Origin: JADZAI01 sp047602465
Lineage (GTDB): Bacteria; Pseudomonadota; Alphaproteobacteria; Micropepsales; Micropepsaceae
Assembly: GCA_047602465.1 (NCBI GenBank)
Contig: JASGHF010000001.1
Span: forward strand, 1,488,001 to 1,552,000
Length of the DNA stretch: 64,000 bases
Direction: 5' to 3'
The translations under genes and the position numbers were made by a program. Each line of letters opens with the position of its first letter. The stretch's first letter is position 1. Below the pieces are notes generated by a model that was given only the letters and a program-made list of their open reading frames with translations, made no database searches and was not told the DNA's origin. Of the stretch, positions 1 to 7,823 are shown piece by piece.

Positions 1-542
1 ACTCATCCGACACGGCGCAGATTTTCTTTGAAGACGTGCGCGTACCGAAGCGCAACCGGATCGGGCAGGAAGGCCTCGGCTTCCAGTACCAGATGATCCA
101 GTTCCAGGAGGAGCGCATGTATGCCGCGCTCTCGGCCAGCGAAGGGCTGGAACGCACGATCAATGACTGCATCGCCTATACGCGCGAGCGGAAGATTTTC
201 GGCAAAAGCGTTCTCGACAATCAGGTCGTGCATTTCAAGCTGGCGGAGCTGATGACCGAGGTGGAGGCCTTGCGGGCGCTGACCTGGAAGGCGGTCGAGC
301 GCTATGTCGCAGGCGAGGACATGACGCAGCTGGCCAGCATGGCGAAGCTCAAAGCCACGCGCCTGTCGCGCACCGTCAACGACGCCTGCCTGCAGTATTA
401 CGGCGGCATGGGCTTCATGGACGAGACGCGCATCTCGCGTTCCTATCGCGACGGGAGGCTCGGCTCGATCGGCGGCGGGGCCGATGAGGTGATGCTGCAG
501 ATCATCTCCAAAGGCATGGGCATCCTGCCCGCGCGCGGCTGA
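1..542 (+). CDS. acyl-CoA dehydrogenase, C-terminal part (5' end outside window)
   Basis: This is the last 179 residues of a flavin-dependent acyl-CoA dehydrogenase, which oxidises an acyl-CoA to the 2-enoyl-CoA. The reading frame is open from the first bases (SSDTAQIFFEDVRVP), matching the middle beta-domain of the family, so the gene begins upstream. The C-terminal helical domain is intact: TRERKIFGK, the LQYYGGMGFM segment and the SYRDGRLGSIGGGADEVM end that replaces the usual GTNEI loop. Its stop overlaps the ATG of the carboxylase gene by one base (TGATG), so the two are translationally coupled. Such a dehydrogenase beside a biotin-dependent acyl-CoA carboxylase is the layout of leucine/isovalerate (liu) and citronellol (atu) degradation clusters; which substrate applies here is inference. 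Confidence 0.92.
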   Translation, partial: SSDTAQIFFEDVRVPKRNRIGQEGLGFQYQMIQFQEERMYAALSASEGLERTINDCIAYTRERKIFGKSVLDNQVVHFKLAELMTEVEALRALTWKAVERYVAGEDMTQLASMAKLKATRLSRTVNDACLQYYGGMGFMDETRISRSYRDGRLGSIGGGADEVMLQIISKGMGILPARG

Positions 543-2452
543 TGACCCTGCCCGCCCGCCCCTTCACGCGCCTGCTGGTCGCCAATCGCGGCGAGATCGC
601 CTGGCGCGTGGTGCGCGAGGCGCAGGCGTCCGGGCTGACGCCGATCGCGATCTACTCCGATGCCGACGTAAACAGCGCGCATGTGATGATAGCGCGGACG
701 CGCCGGCGCATTGGCGCGGCGGCGCCCGCCGCGTCGTATCTCAACATTCCGGCGATCCTCGACGCGGCGAAGGCGACCGGCGCAGAGGCTGTGCATCCGG
801 GTTATGGCTTCCTGGCGGAGAATGCTGAATTCGCCGAAGCAGTGATCGCCGCCGGGCTGGTTTGGATCGGTCCGCCGCCGGATGCCATTCGCGCGATGGG
901 CGACAAGGGCGCGGCCAAACGCGTCGCGCGGCAAGCGGGCGTGCCGTTGATCCCCGGATATGACGGCGACGACCAGAGCGATGCGACGTTGAGCGCCGAG
1001 GCCGCGAAGATCGGCTGGCCGGTGATGATCAAGGCCGCGATGGGGGGCGGCGGACGCGGGATGCGGCGCGTGGAGCGCGCGGACGATTTCGCCACGGCGC
1101 TGGCGAGCGCACGGCGGGAGGCCAAGAGCGCCTTCGCCGACGACCGGGTGATCCTGGAGAAGGCCATCGACGGCGCGCGGCATGTCGAAGTGCAGGTGTT
1201 CGGCGATGCGCAGGGCAATGTCGTCCACCTGAGCGAGCGCGACTGTTCGGTGCAGCGGCGTAACCAGAAGGTTCTGGAGGAGGCGCCCGCCCCCGGCATG
1301 ACGGCGGAGCTGCGCGCGGCGATGGGCGCAGCGGCGGAGAAACTGGCGCGGGCAGTCGGATACGTGAATGCCGGGACCGTGGAATTTCTGCTGGCGCAGG
1401 ACGGCCAGTTCTACTTCCTGGAGATGAATACCCGCATCCAGGTGGAGCATCCGGTAACCGAGATGGTGACGGGGCTGAACCTGATCCGCCTGCAGTTCGA
1501 TATCGCCATGGGAAAGCCATTGTCGATCGATCTGGAGGGCGTGGCGCTGAACGGCCATGCCATCGAGGCGCGGCTGTGTGCGGAAGACCCCGATGACGGC
1601 TTCAAGCCGCAGACCGGCACGCTGACCATGTCGACGGAAGGCGTGCCGCGTGATGTGCGGATCGACTGGTCCGGAACGCCGGATGTGACCGGCGATTACG
1701 ATTCCATGATCGCCAAGGTGATCGCTCATGGCGCGACACGCGACGAAGCGCGGCTGAAGCTGATCGCGGCGCTGGACGGCCTTGCGGTGCTGGGCCTCCG
1801 AACCAACCGGGCGTTTCTGCGCGATGTCCTGAGCGATGCCGACTTCGCGGCGGGCGGCGTCGATACCGGCTGGTTGACGCGGCGCGCAGCGAACGCGCCG
1901 GCCTTTGACGCGGAGCTGGGCGGAATCGCCGCTGCATTGCTGGCGAAGGGCGCCGGCGACGGATGGAGTTCGACAGCGGCGCGCAAGACGCCCGTCTGGC
2001 TCAAGTCCTCGGGCGAAACGCAGCGCCTTGATGGCGGATCAGTTGCGGTGACGACAGAGCCGCGTGGCGGCGACAGGGCCGATCAGCCTGTCGTGCAGGT
2101 GATGCTGTCCGATGGACGCACCGGCCTCGCCAAGATCATGAAGGATGGCGCGCACATATCGCTGGGCGGACGTGACGCGCTGTTCGAGGACGTGACCTAT
2201 GCCGCCGCAGAGGCGGGCGGCGCGGCGAGCGGCGAGGTGCGAAGCCCGATGGCTGGCAAGATCGCCGCGCTGAAGGCGACCGCCGGCGCATCCGTCGCCA
2301 AGGGCGATGTCATCGCGATCCTGGAATCCATGAAGATGGAACACGAGATCCGCGCGAAGGTGAGCGGCACCGTCGCCAGTGTCGCGACATCCGAAGGCGC
2401 GCAGGTCGCGCCCAATGCCGTGCTTGTGACCATCACACCATCCGAAGGCTGA
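542..2452 (+). CDS. acyl-CoA carboxylase alpha subunit (biotin carboxylase + BCCP)
   Basis: A 636-residue biotin-dependent subunit that carboxylates its own biotin with ATP and bicarbonate for transfer to an acyl-CoA (methylcrotonyl-, geranyl- or propionyl-CoA type). In order it has the N-terminal biotin carboxylase domain (LLVANRGEIAWRVVREA, HPGYGFLAEN), the ATP-grasp glycine loop KAAMGGGGRGMR, the ERDCSVQRRNQKVLEEAPAP motif, the EMNTRIQVEHPVTE catalytic stretch, then a C-terminal biotinyl domain with ESMKMEHE, whose Lys near residue 598 is the biotinylation site. Length is normal for this class. The carboxyltransferase beta subunit is not in the window and should lie upstream. The GC-rich antisense frames here are shadows. 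Confidence 0.95.
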   Translation: MTLPARPFTRLLVANRGEIAWRVVREAQASGLTPIAIYSDADVNSAHVMIARTRRRIGAAAPAASYLNIPAILDAAKATGAEAVHPGYGFLAENAEFAEAVIAAGLVWIGPPPDAIRAMGDKGAAKRVARQAGVPLIPGYDGDDQSDATLSAEAAKIGWPVMIKAAMGGGGRGMRRVERADDFATALASARREAKSAFADDRVILEKAIDGARHVEVQVFGDAQGNVVHLSERDCSVQRRNQKVLEEAPAPGMTAELRAAMGAAAEKLARAVGYVNAGTVEFLLAQDGQFYFLEMNTRIQVEHPVTEMVTGLNLIRLQFDIAMGKPLSIDLEGVALNGHAIEARLCAEDPDDGFKPQTGTLTMSTEGVPRDVRIDWSGTPDVTGDYDSMIAKVIAHGATRDEARLKLIAALDGLAVLGLRTNRAFLRDVLSDADFAAGGVDTGWLTRRAANAPAFDAELGGIAAALLAKGAGDGWSSTAARKTPVWLKSSGETQRLDGGSVAVTTEPRGGDRADQPVVQVMLSDGRTGLAKIMKDGAHISLGGRDALFEDVTYAAAEAGGAASGEVRSPMAGKIAALKATAGASVAKGDVIAILESMKMEHEIRAKVSGTVASVATSEGAQVAPNAVLVTITPSEG

Positions 2453-2457
2453 CACCC

Positions 2458-3639
2458 ATGCCGAAGAACACGCCGATCACCTTCGATTCCACCAAGCCGT
2501 CTTCGCCCTACTACAACGACAGCCACCACGAATGGCGCGACACGCTGCGCGGATGGCTGAAGCGCGAGATCGCGCCGCATGTGGAGGATTGGGAAGAGGC
2601 CGGAGAGATTCCCCTCGACCTCTACAAGAAGGCGAGCGAGTTCGGCCTGACGCGGCTGAACTATCCGGAAGCTTATGGCGGGCTGAATGCCGGGTTCGAC
2701 CGCTTCCACGGCATCGTGACCTCGGAAGAGACGGCGCAGATCGGAGCGGGCGGCATTTTCGCCTCGCTGATGGTGCATGGGATTGGTCTGCCGCCGATCC
2801 TCGCCATCGGATCGGAGGAGATGAAGCAGCGGATCGCGCCCGCCGTGCTTGCGGGCGAAAAACGCATCAGCCTCGGCATCACCGAACCGAATGCGGGCAG
2901 CGATGTCGCGAGCATCACGACGCGGGCGACGCGCGAGGGCGATGAGTATGTCGTGCGCGGCAGCAAGATGTTCATCACCGGCGGCATGCGCGCCGACTAT
3001 CTGACCTGCGCCGTGCGCACCGGCGGGCCGGGCATGGGCGGCATCTCGCTGCTGCTGATCGAGATGGACCGGCCCGGCGTGTCGCGCACCAAGCTGAAGA
3101 AGATGGGATGGTGGGCGTCCGATACCGCCGCGATCTATCTGGATGAGGTGCGTGTGCCGGTTGAGAACCTGATCGGCGGCGAGAACCAGGGCTTCATGGG
3201 CATCATGCTCAATTTCAACGGTGAGCGGCTGGGGATGGCGTCGGGCGCGAATGCCTATGCGCGCACCTGTCTGGTGGAGGCCGCCGCCTATGCGCAGGAG
3301 CGCCAGACCTTCGGCAAGCGTCTGGCCGACCATCAGGTGATCCGTCACAAGATCAGCGACATGCTGCGCCAGGTGAATGCGACGCAGGCCTATCTGGAGA
3401 GCTGCGCCTGGCGCGTGCAGCAGGGCGAGACGCCCGCGGCGGACCTTGCGTTGCTGAAAGTTCAGGCGACGCTGACAATGGAGGCCTGCGCGCGCGAAGC
3501 GATGCAGATACTGGGCGGCGCCGGTTACATGCGCGGCAGCAAGGTGGAGCGCATCTATCGCGAGGTCCGCGTCAACGCGATCGGCGGCGGATCGGAAGAG
3601 ATCATGCGCGACCTGGCTGCGCGGCAGATCGGGCTGTGA
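2458..3639 (+). CDS. acyl-CoA dehydrogenase
   Basis: Full-length (393 aa) acyl-CoA dehydrogenase that passes electrons to electron transfer flavoprotein. The three-domain family order is visible: N-terminal helices with the EAYGGLNAGFDRF region, the flavin/substrate signature GITEPNAGSDVASITT, the beta-domain GSKMFITGG, and the C-terminal helical domain with ERQTFGKRLADHQ, QILGGAGYMRGS and YREVRVNAIGGGSEEIM. It starts 5 bases after the carboxylase stop and ends in a GTGA overlap with the thioesterase, so it is an inner gene of the same operon. Two dehydrogenases in one operon suggest successive oxidation steps on one carbon skeleton or two chain lengths; substrate cannot be told. Confidence 0.94.
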   Translation: MPKNTPITFDSTKPSSPYYNDSHHEWRDTLRGWLKREIAPHVEDWEEAGEIPLDLYKKASEFGLTRLNYPEAYGGLNAGFDRFHGIVTSEETAQIGAGGIFASLMVHGIGLPPILAIGSEEMKQRIAPAVLAGEKRISLGITEPNAGSDVASITTRATREGDEYVVRGSKMFITGGMRADYLTCAVRTGGPGMGGISLLLIEMDRPGVSRTKLKKMGWWASDTAAIYLDEVRVPVENLIGGENQGFMGIMLNFNGERLGMASGANAYARTCLVEAAAYAQERQTFGKRLADHQVIRHKISDMLRQVNATQAYLESCAWRVQQGETPAADLALLKVQATLTMEACAREAMQILGGAGYMRGSKVERIYREVRVNAIGGGSEEIMRDLAARQIGL

Positions 3640-4475
3640 GCGGGTCGCCCTGGCCCATCGTCTATCGCGGCTACGTCAATCCGTGGGATTGCGACGAGAT
3701 GGGGCACATGAACGTGCAGTTCCATCTCGCCAAGGCGAGCGAGGCGTTCGAGGGTCTGCTGGTTTCGCTGGGCCTTGATATCGCGGCGCGCCGGACCGTA
3801 CGGGTGGCCCGCACGCGCGTGCGTTACCTCAAGGAGATGCATGTCAGCGAACTGGTGCATATCCATGCCGCGCCCGTGCGCTTTCACGACGGCCATCTGA
3901 ACGCCGTGCTGGATGTCCGCAATGGCGCGGATGAGCCGAGCGTCCTGTTCGAGTTCGAGGCGGAAGGCGTCGCGTTGTCGAACGCGCCGGAGCTGGCCGC
4001 GTTCGCGTCGCCCGATGGCCTCAGGCCCGGCGATGAGGGTGAGGGCACGCTGGAGGCCGCTGGCGGCTTTCGCGAGACGATCCGCAATATCGTGAGGACC
4101 GAGCAGTGCGACCGTAATGGCGGCCTCAGCCCGCGCGGCGTGATGGGTCGCTTTTCGGAAGGACAGGGCCATCTCTGGTCGATGCTGGATGCGCCGCGCG
4201 CCTGGCAACGGACGGCAGGGCTGGCGACGGCGACACTGGACCATCAGATCCGCTACGCCGCGAAGCCGAAAGCGGGCGCGCAGGTGAAACTGCTGACCGG
4301 CATCGCCGGCGCGTCGTCAAAGACGATCCGATTCCGGCACTGGCTGTTCGACGCCGAGACGGATGAACTGGTTGCGGCGGCGATGGGCGCCGCTCTTTTC
4401 ATCGACCGGACGACACGGCGGGCCGTGACCCTGCCCGATCAGGTCGCGGCGGCCGCCAGGCGTCTTATCGGCTGA
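3636..4475 (+). CDS. double hot-dog acyl-CoA thioesterase
   Basis: A 279-residue protein with two hot-dog halves. The N-terminal half has the 4HBT-type opening RGYVNPWDCDEMGHMNV, with the Asp of the DxMGHMN motif expected in the active site. The second half, from about residue 150, carries GRFSEGQGHLWSML and a degenerate repeat. Enzymes of this family hydrolyse acyl-CoA to free acid and CoA in the cytoplasm. The start is GTG, overlapping the preceding stop as GTGA, which implies translational coupling to the dehydrogenase. It probably recycles CoA or drains intermediates of the carboxylase pathway. The 3' end overlaps the convergent hydrolase gene by 11 bases. Confidence 0.8.
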   Translation: MSGSPWPIVYRGYVNPWDCDEMGHMNVQFHLAKASEAFEGLLVSLGLDIAARRTVRVARTRVRYLKEMHVSELVHIHAAPVRFHDGHLNAVLDVRNGADEPSVLFEFEAEGVALSNAPELAAFASPDGLRPGDEGEGTLEAAGGFRETIRNIVRTEQCDRNGGLSPRGVMGRFSEGQGHLWSMLDAPRAWQRTAGLATATLDHQIRYAAKPKAGAQVKLLTGIAGASSKTIRFRHWLFDAETDELVAAAMGAALFIDRTTRRAVTLPDQVAAAARRLIG

Positions 4476-5286
4476 CCGTCGCGCGCAGCGTGTTGCGGAC
4501 GAGGTCCGGTCGCTCCATGGGCAGGAAATGCGTCGTGCCGGGCACCCGCTCGATGCGGGCAGACGGGTGGCGCGCGCGCATGTAATCGCGCAGCTCGTCG
4601 CTGGAGGTCGATCCCTCATCGGCGTGGAGCAGCGTCAGCGGGCATTTCAGCGCATCGATGGCGGCGAAGAGAGCGGGCGGACCGAGACGGAAGTTCTGCG
4701 CCTCCCATTCAGGCGCGCAGGTCAGCCGCCAGCCTTCCGGATCGGGCTTGAGGCCGCCTTCCAGATAGGCATCGAGCGTTTCGGCCGGCCAGGTCTTGAA
4801 CGCACCGCGCCCGGTATAGGCTTGGCGCGCGCTGTCCTTGTCGGCGAACACGGCGCGGCGTCTCCGCGCCCCGACGACGAGCGGGATCTGGTCGCGGTCG
4901 ATATGGGGCGGGAAGTTCACGGCGACCGGATCGAAGAGGACCAGCGCCTTGACGAGATCGGGGCGCGCGGCCGCGACGAGAAGGCTGGTGGTGCCGCCCA
5001 TCGAATGGCCGGCGAGGACGTAAGGCCCCTGCCCCACCGCGCCGAGAACGCGGATGAGATCAGCCGGATAGGTGGACCACGTCTTGTGCGCCGCCGGATC
5101 GGCAGGCAGCGTTGTCGCGCCGTGCCCGCGCAGGTCCGAAGCCATCACATGCATCTCGCCGGCCAGAGGGCCAAGGATCGGCACATAGGTGCGCGCGTTG
5201 AAGCCGTTGGCGTGCGTGAAGTGGACGGGTTGGCCTGCGCCGCCCCAGTCGAGCAGATGCACCGCGCCGTCTTCCAGCGCGATCAT
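4465..5286 (-). CDS. alpha/beta-fold hydrolase
   Basis: A 273-residue alpha/beta hydrolase. The oxyanion region HFTHANGFNARTYVP, DLRGHGATT, the nucleophile elbow LAGHSMGGTT (Ser of GHSMG) and the C-terminal GTTHFLPME with the catalytic His are all in the expected order, as in esterases, lactonases or haloperoxidase-like enzymes; substrate unknown. The reading frame stays open much further upstream, into the neighbouring gene. The ATG chosen (MIALEDGAVHLL) has AGGA 6 bases upstream and sits just after a strong terminator of the upstream gene. Convergent with the thioesterase and overlapping it by 11 bases. Confidence 0.85.
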   Translation of the reverse strand: MIALEDGAVHLLDWGGAGQPVHFTHANGFNARTYVPILGPLAGEMHVMASDLRGHGATTLPADPAAHKTWSTYPADLIRVLGAVGQGPYVLAGHSMGGTTSLLVAAARPDLVKALVLFDPVAVNFPPHIDRDQIPLVVGARRRRAVFADKDSARQAYTGRGAFKTWPAETLDAYLEGGLKPDPEGWRLTCAPEWEAQNFRLGPPALFAAIDALKCPLTLLHADEGSTSSDELRDYMRARHPSARIERVPGTTHFLPMERPDLVRNTLRATVSR

Positions 5287-5300
5287 GCGGTCCTGCGGCA

Positions 5301-5334
5301 AAGAAAAAGGCGGCGCCCCTTCCGGAACGCCGCC
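5301..5334 (-). terminator. Rho-independent terminator of the 188-aa exported protein gene
   Basis: On the minus strand an 11-bp stem (GGCGGCGTTCC paired with GGGGCGCCGCC, two G-U pairs) with a GGAA tetraloop is followed directly by TTTTTCTTT. This is a canonical intrinsic terminator. It lies 20 bases after the stop of the upstream minus-strand gene and just before the start of the hydrolase, so the hydrolase must rely on its own promoter or on read-through. Confidence 0.85.
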
Positions 5335-5353
5335 CGCGAATGCGCTCAATGGC

Positions 5354-5920
5354 TTACTCGGCCTTGCGCTCAAGCGTGCCGGTGACCTGGCGCTGAAGCT
5401 GGCCGTCCTTGAAGCGGGTGAATTCCACGCGCTGCGCATCGCCCTGAACGGTGCGGGCGTAGTGGGTGATGTCATAGGTGCCGTCGGCATCCAGGACGAT
5501 GGCCGAGACGTTCAGCGTGTCGCCGTCGATGCGCGCCCAGTAGACGGGCTTGCCGGTCCACATGGCCGGCGCGCCCGCCTGCTTGAACAGGGTCGGGCTG
5601 TCGGTCGGTTCAAAGGTGATCTCGGTTGAGTCCTTGATCTTCAGGGCCGAGGGGTTTTCCTCGTCGATGTAGAGCGTCGACCAGGTGATCATGAAGCCCT
5701 TGCCGGCTTCCTGGGTCACGACACGCGACATGCGGCCCGCCGCTTCGGTGTCGGCGCCGGCGCCCTGGATCACCTTGGTGGTGCCTTCGAAAATGCCGAA
5801 AAAGTAGGAAATCGGCTGGCTGACCTTGGTCGGCGCCGTTTCGGCCGGGGCATCCTGCGCCAGCGCGGCCGGCGTAAAGCTAACGAGGGCCGCAGCAAAG
5901 GCGGCAGCTAGAAATTTCAT
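5354..5920 (-). CDS. exported protein of unknown function
   Basis: A 188-residue protein beginning MKFLAAAFAAALVSFTPAALAQ, a clear Sec signal peptide with an ALA-Q cleavage site. The mature part has alternating beta-like segments (SYFFGIFEGTTKVIQG, TGTLERK at the end) and no catalytic motif that I recognise. It looks like a small periplasmic beta-barrel or lipocalin-like fold, but that is only an impression. The ATG chosen is 15 codons inside the longest frame because it begins the signal peptide and follows a GGGAG element. A strong terminator lies just downstream. Confidence 0.75.
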   Translation of the reverse strand: MKFLAAAFAAALVSFTPAALAQDAPAETAPTKVSQPISYFFGIFEGTTKVIQGAGADTEAAGRMSRVVTQEAGKGFMITWSTLYIDEENPSALKIKDSTEITFEPTDSPTLFKQAGAPAMWTGKPVYWARIDGDTLNVSAIVLDADGTYDITHYARTVQGDAQRVEFTRFKDGQLQRQVTGTLERKAE

Positions 5921-5993
5921 GTGACCGATCAACTCCCTCTGGGTCCCGCGCCGGCTAAAAAGCACGCTCCGGCGCGGAAATCAAAGCGCCTTG

Positions 5994-7739
5994 TCAGGGG
6001 TCTGTGTGGGTGGCGGTGATGCCCAGGGTCTTCAGGATTTCGGCCGGCGGCGTTCCTGCAAGGGCATCGAAGGCCGGAATCGTGAGCGGCGCGGCGGGTT
6101 TTGCCGTGATTTCCAGCGTGCCGCCGTCGTTCAGGAAGGCCTTGATGGCATCGACCAGAGCCTTGGCCTCGGGCGTTGCGCCGAGCATGCCGACGGCCAT
6201 GTCGAGGGCCGCTACGGCCTGCGCCCGCAGCGCGTCGGGCGTGACCTGGGTCTGGCCCGGCGGGTTGGACGCATCGGCGGCCATTTCGAGGAATTTCTGC
6301 ACCCCGCCCTCGTCCACGAGCGTGATCCCGGCGGTGATGAAGCTGAGCTTTTCGGCGTAGGTCTGCGGCAGTGAGCCGAGTTCCTCGAAGATCAGGCCGC
6401 CGGCCGTGCCGGTCCAGTTCACCGAGCCGAAGCCGCCAAGGCGGAGGCCATAATGCGTCAGCGACGCGGTGCCGAGATTTGCGTCATAGGCGAAGCCGAC
6501 CTGGGCCTCGACATCCATTGGGGCGGTGAAGTGCCTGGCGACATAGGCGGGCCAGGCGGACGCGCCGGCCGGATCAGGCGTGAAGGTGCCCTTGAAGGCG
6601 AATTCGGCCTTTTCCGGGATCAGCCAGATGAAGGGCACGGCCTCGATGCAGTAGGAGGGGATCGTGAAGATGCCGATGCCCGAAAGGCTGAGCGTGTAGT
6701 TGTTGGCGCAGCCGCGGCCGTAGGTGATGAGCGGGGCGCGGTTCAAAGGCGGCCATTCGGCCTTCATCAGGAACGGAATGAGGCGTGAAATGTCGCCGCC
6801 GTCCCAGTAGGCGTCCGAGACAGAGAAGTTCATCTTCATGTCGGACTGCGGAAGGGTCGAGGCGCTGGTGAGGCCGCGCATCGTGACCCGGCCGAAAGCG
6901 CCGCGATCGATGTTTTCCTGACGGATTTCGTCAATCGCGTAGCTGGTGAGGCCCATGCCGGCGCGGGCCGCTGCTGCGCCGCCGGGCATCGCGGCGGCGT
7001 AGGCCATCGGGTCGATTTCGGCGTGAACGCCGTTCATCTGGATCGAGGCGACCTTGAAGGAATCGAGGAAACCGCCCGCCATCTGGACAGGCAGGGCCTG
7101 CTTCGAGACGAATTGCTGGAGGAATTCCGGGCCGCCGGGGATGAAAGGGAACTGTTTCATCTGCAGGGCGTCCACGGTCCACGAGGCGACCGACAAAACC
7201 TGTTTGTCGTCGTCGAGGACGGAGAGTTCCGTCAGCGTGAGGGTGCCGATAAGGGTGCGGAAGGCCTCGTCCCGCGCGCCCGCATAGGACATGGGGTCGA
7301 ACACGGTCTCGAAGGCCTGGACATCGAGGCCGGTCGCCTCGATGCGCTTCACATAGAGTTTCTGGCTTTCATCGGTGCCGCCGCCGGGGGCGCGGCGGAC
7401 GAAGGTGACGCCTTCGGCGACCATGTGGTCGTTGTCCTGCCGGAAGCTGTCATAGCGGACGACGATGCCCGGAATGGCGGCGGCGAACTGTTCCAGCGGG
7501 TTGGCAGGGGGCAGCGGTGGCGCCGGAGGGGCGGGCGGCGCCGGGACACCGGAACCCGGCGGCGGGGCCGGGGGGACGATAACCACAGGTCCGGGGGGCG
7601 GCGGAGGCGGCGGCGCGGGAACGGCCGGGGGCGCAGGCGGAGCCGGAGGCGCGGGTGGCGCCGGCGGCACCTGGGCGAGCGTGGGGACGGCCAGGCTGGC
7701 GGCCAGAAGGAGGGCGAGCGGAGCGGCGAAACGGCGCAT
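5994..7739 (-). CDS. exported proline-rich protein, paralogue of the 513-aa gene at 12.6-14.2 kb
   Basis: A 581-residue exported protein. It has a signal peptide (MRRFAAPLALLLAASLAVPTLAQ), then about 60 residues of PPAPPAP-type linker, then a 480-residue domain. That domain is collinear with the product at 12614-14155: TGLDVQAFETVFDP matches RGLDLAAFNHVFDF, SRLIPFLMKAEWPP matches TKVIPWLLKGEMPP, FIWLIPEKAEF matches FYWLVPSSLKL, and IKAFLNDGGTLEIT matches LKAFITSPGTLTIK. Two cysteines (GRGCANN and PSYCIEA) absent from the paralogue could form a disulfide. The family is not one I recognise; overall composition recalls periplasmic AsmA/DUF945-like proteins, but I cannot confirm this. Confidence 0.8.
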   Translation of the reverse strand: MRRFAAPLALLLAASLAVPTLAQVPPAPPAPPAPPAPPAVPAPPPPPPPGPVVIVPPAPPPGSGVPAPPAPPAPPLPPANPLEQFAAAIPGIVVRYDSFRQDNDHMVAEGVTFVRRAPGGGTDESQKLYVKRIEATGLDVQAFETVFDPMSYAGARDEAFRTLIGTLTLTELSVLDDDKQVLSVASWTVDALQMKQFPFIPGGPEFLQQFVSKQALPVQMAGGFLDSFKVASIQMNGVHAEIDPMAYAAAMPGGAAAARAGMGLTSYAIDEIRQENIDRGAFGRVTMRGLTSASTLPQSDMKMNFSVSDAYWDGGDISRLIPFLMKAEWPPLNRAPLITYGRGCANNYTLSLSGIGIFTIPSYCIEAVPFIWLIPEKAEFAFKGTFTPDPAGASAWPAYVARHFTAPMDVEAQVGFAYDANLGTASLTHYGLRLGGFGSVNWTGTAGGLIFEELGSLPQTYAEKLSFITAGITLVDEGGVQKFLEMAADASNPPGQTQVTPDALRAQAVAALDMAVGMLGATPEAKALVDAIKAFLNDGGTLEITAKPAAPLTIPAFDALAGTPPAEILKTLGITATHTDP

Positions 7740-7823
7740 GCGGACGTTGACCTCGCGTTGGGCCGCCCGGACAGGCGGCTTCAGTCCCTTAAAACCACAG
7801 AAAGCCACGCCGGAGCGCGCCTG

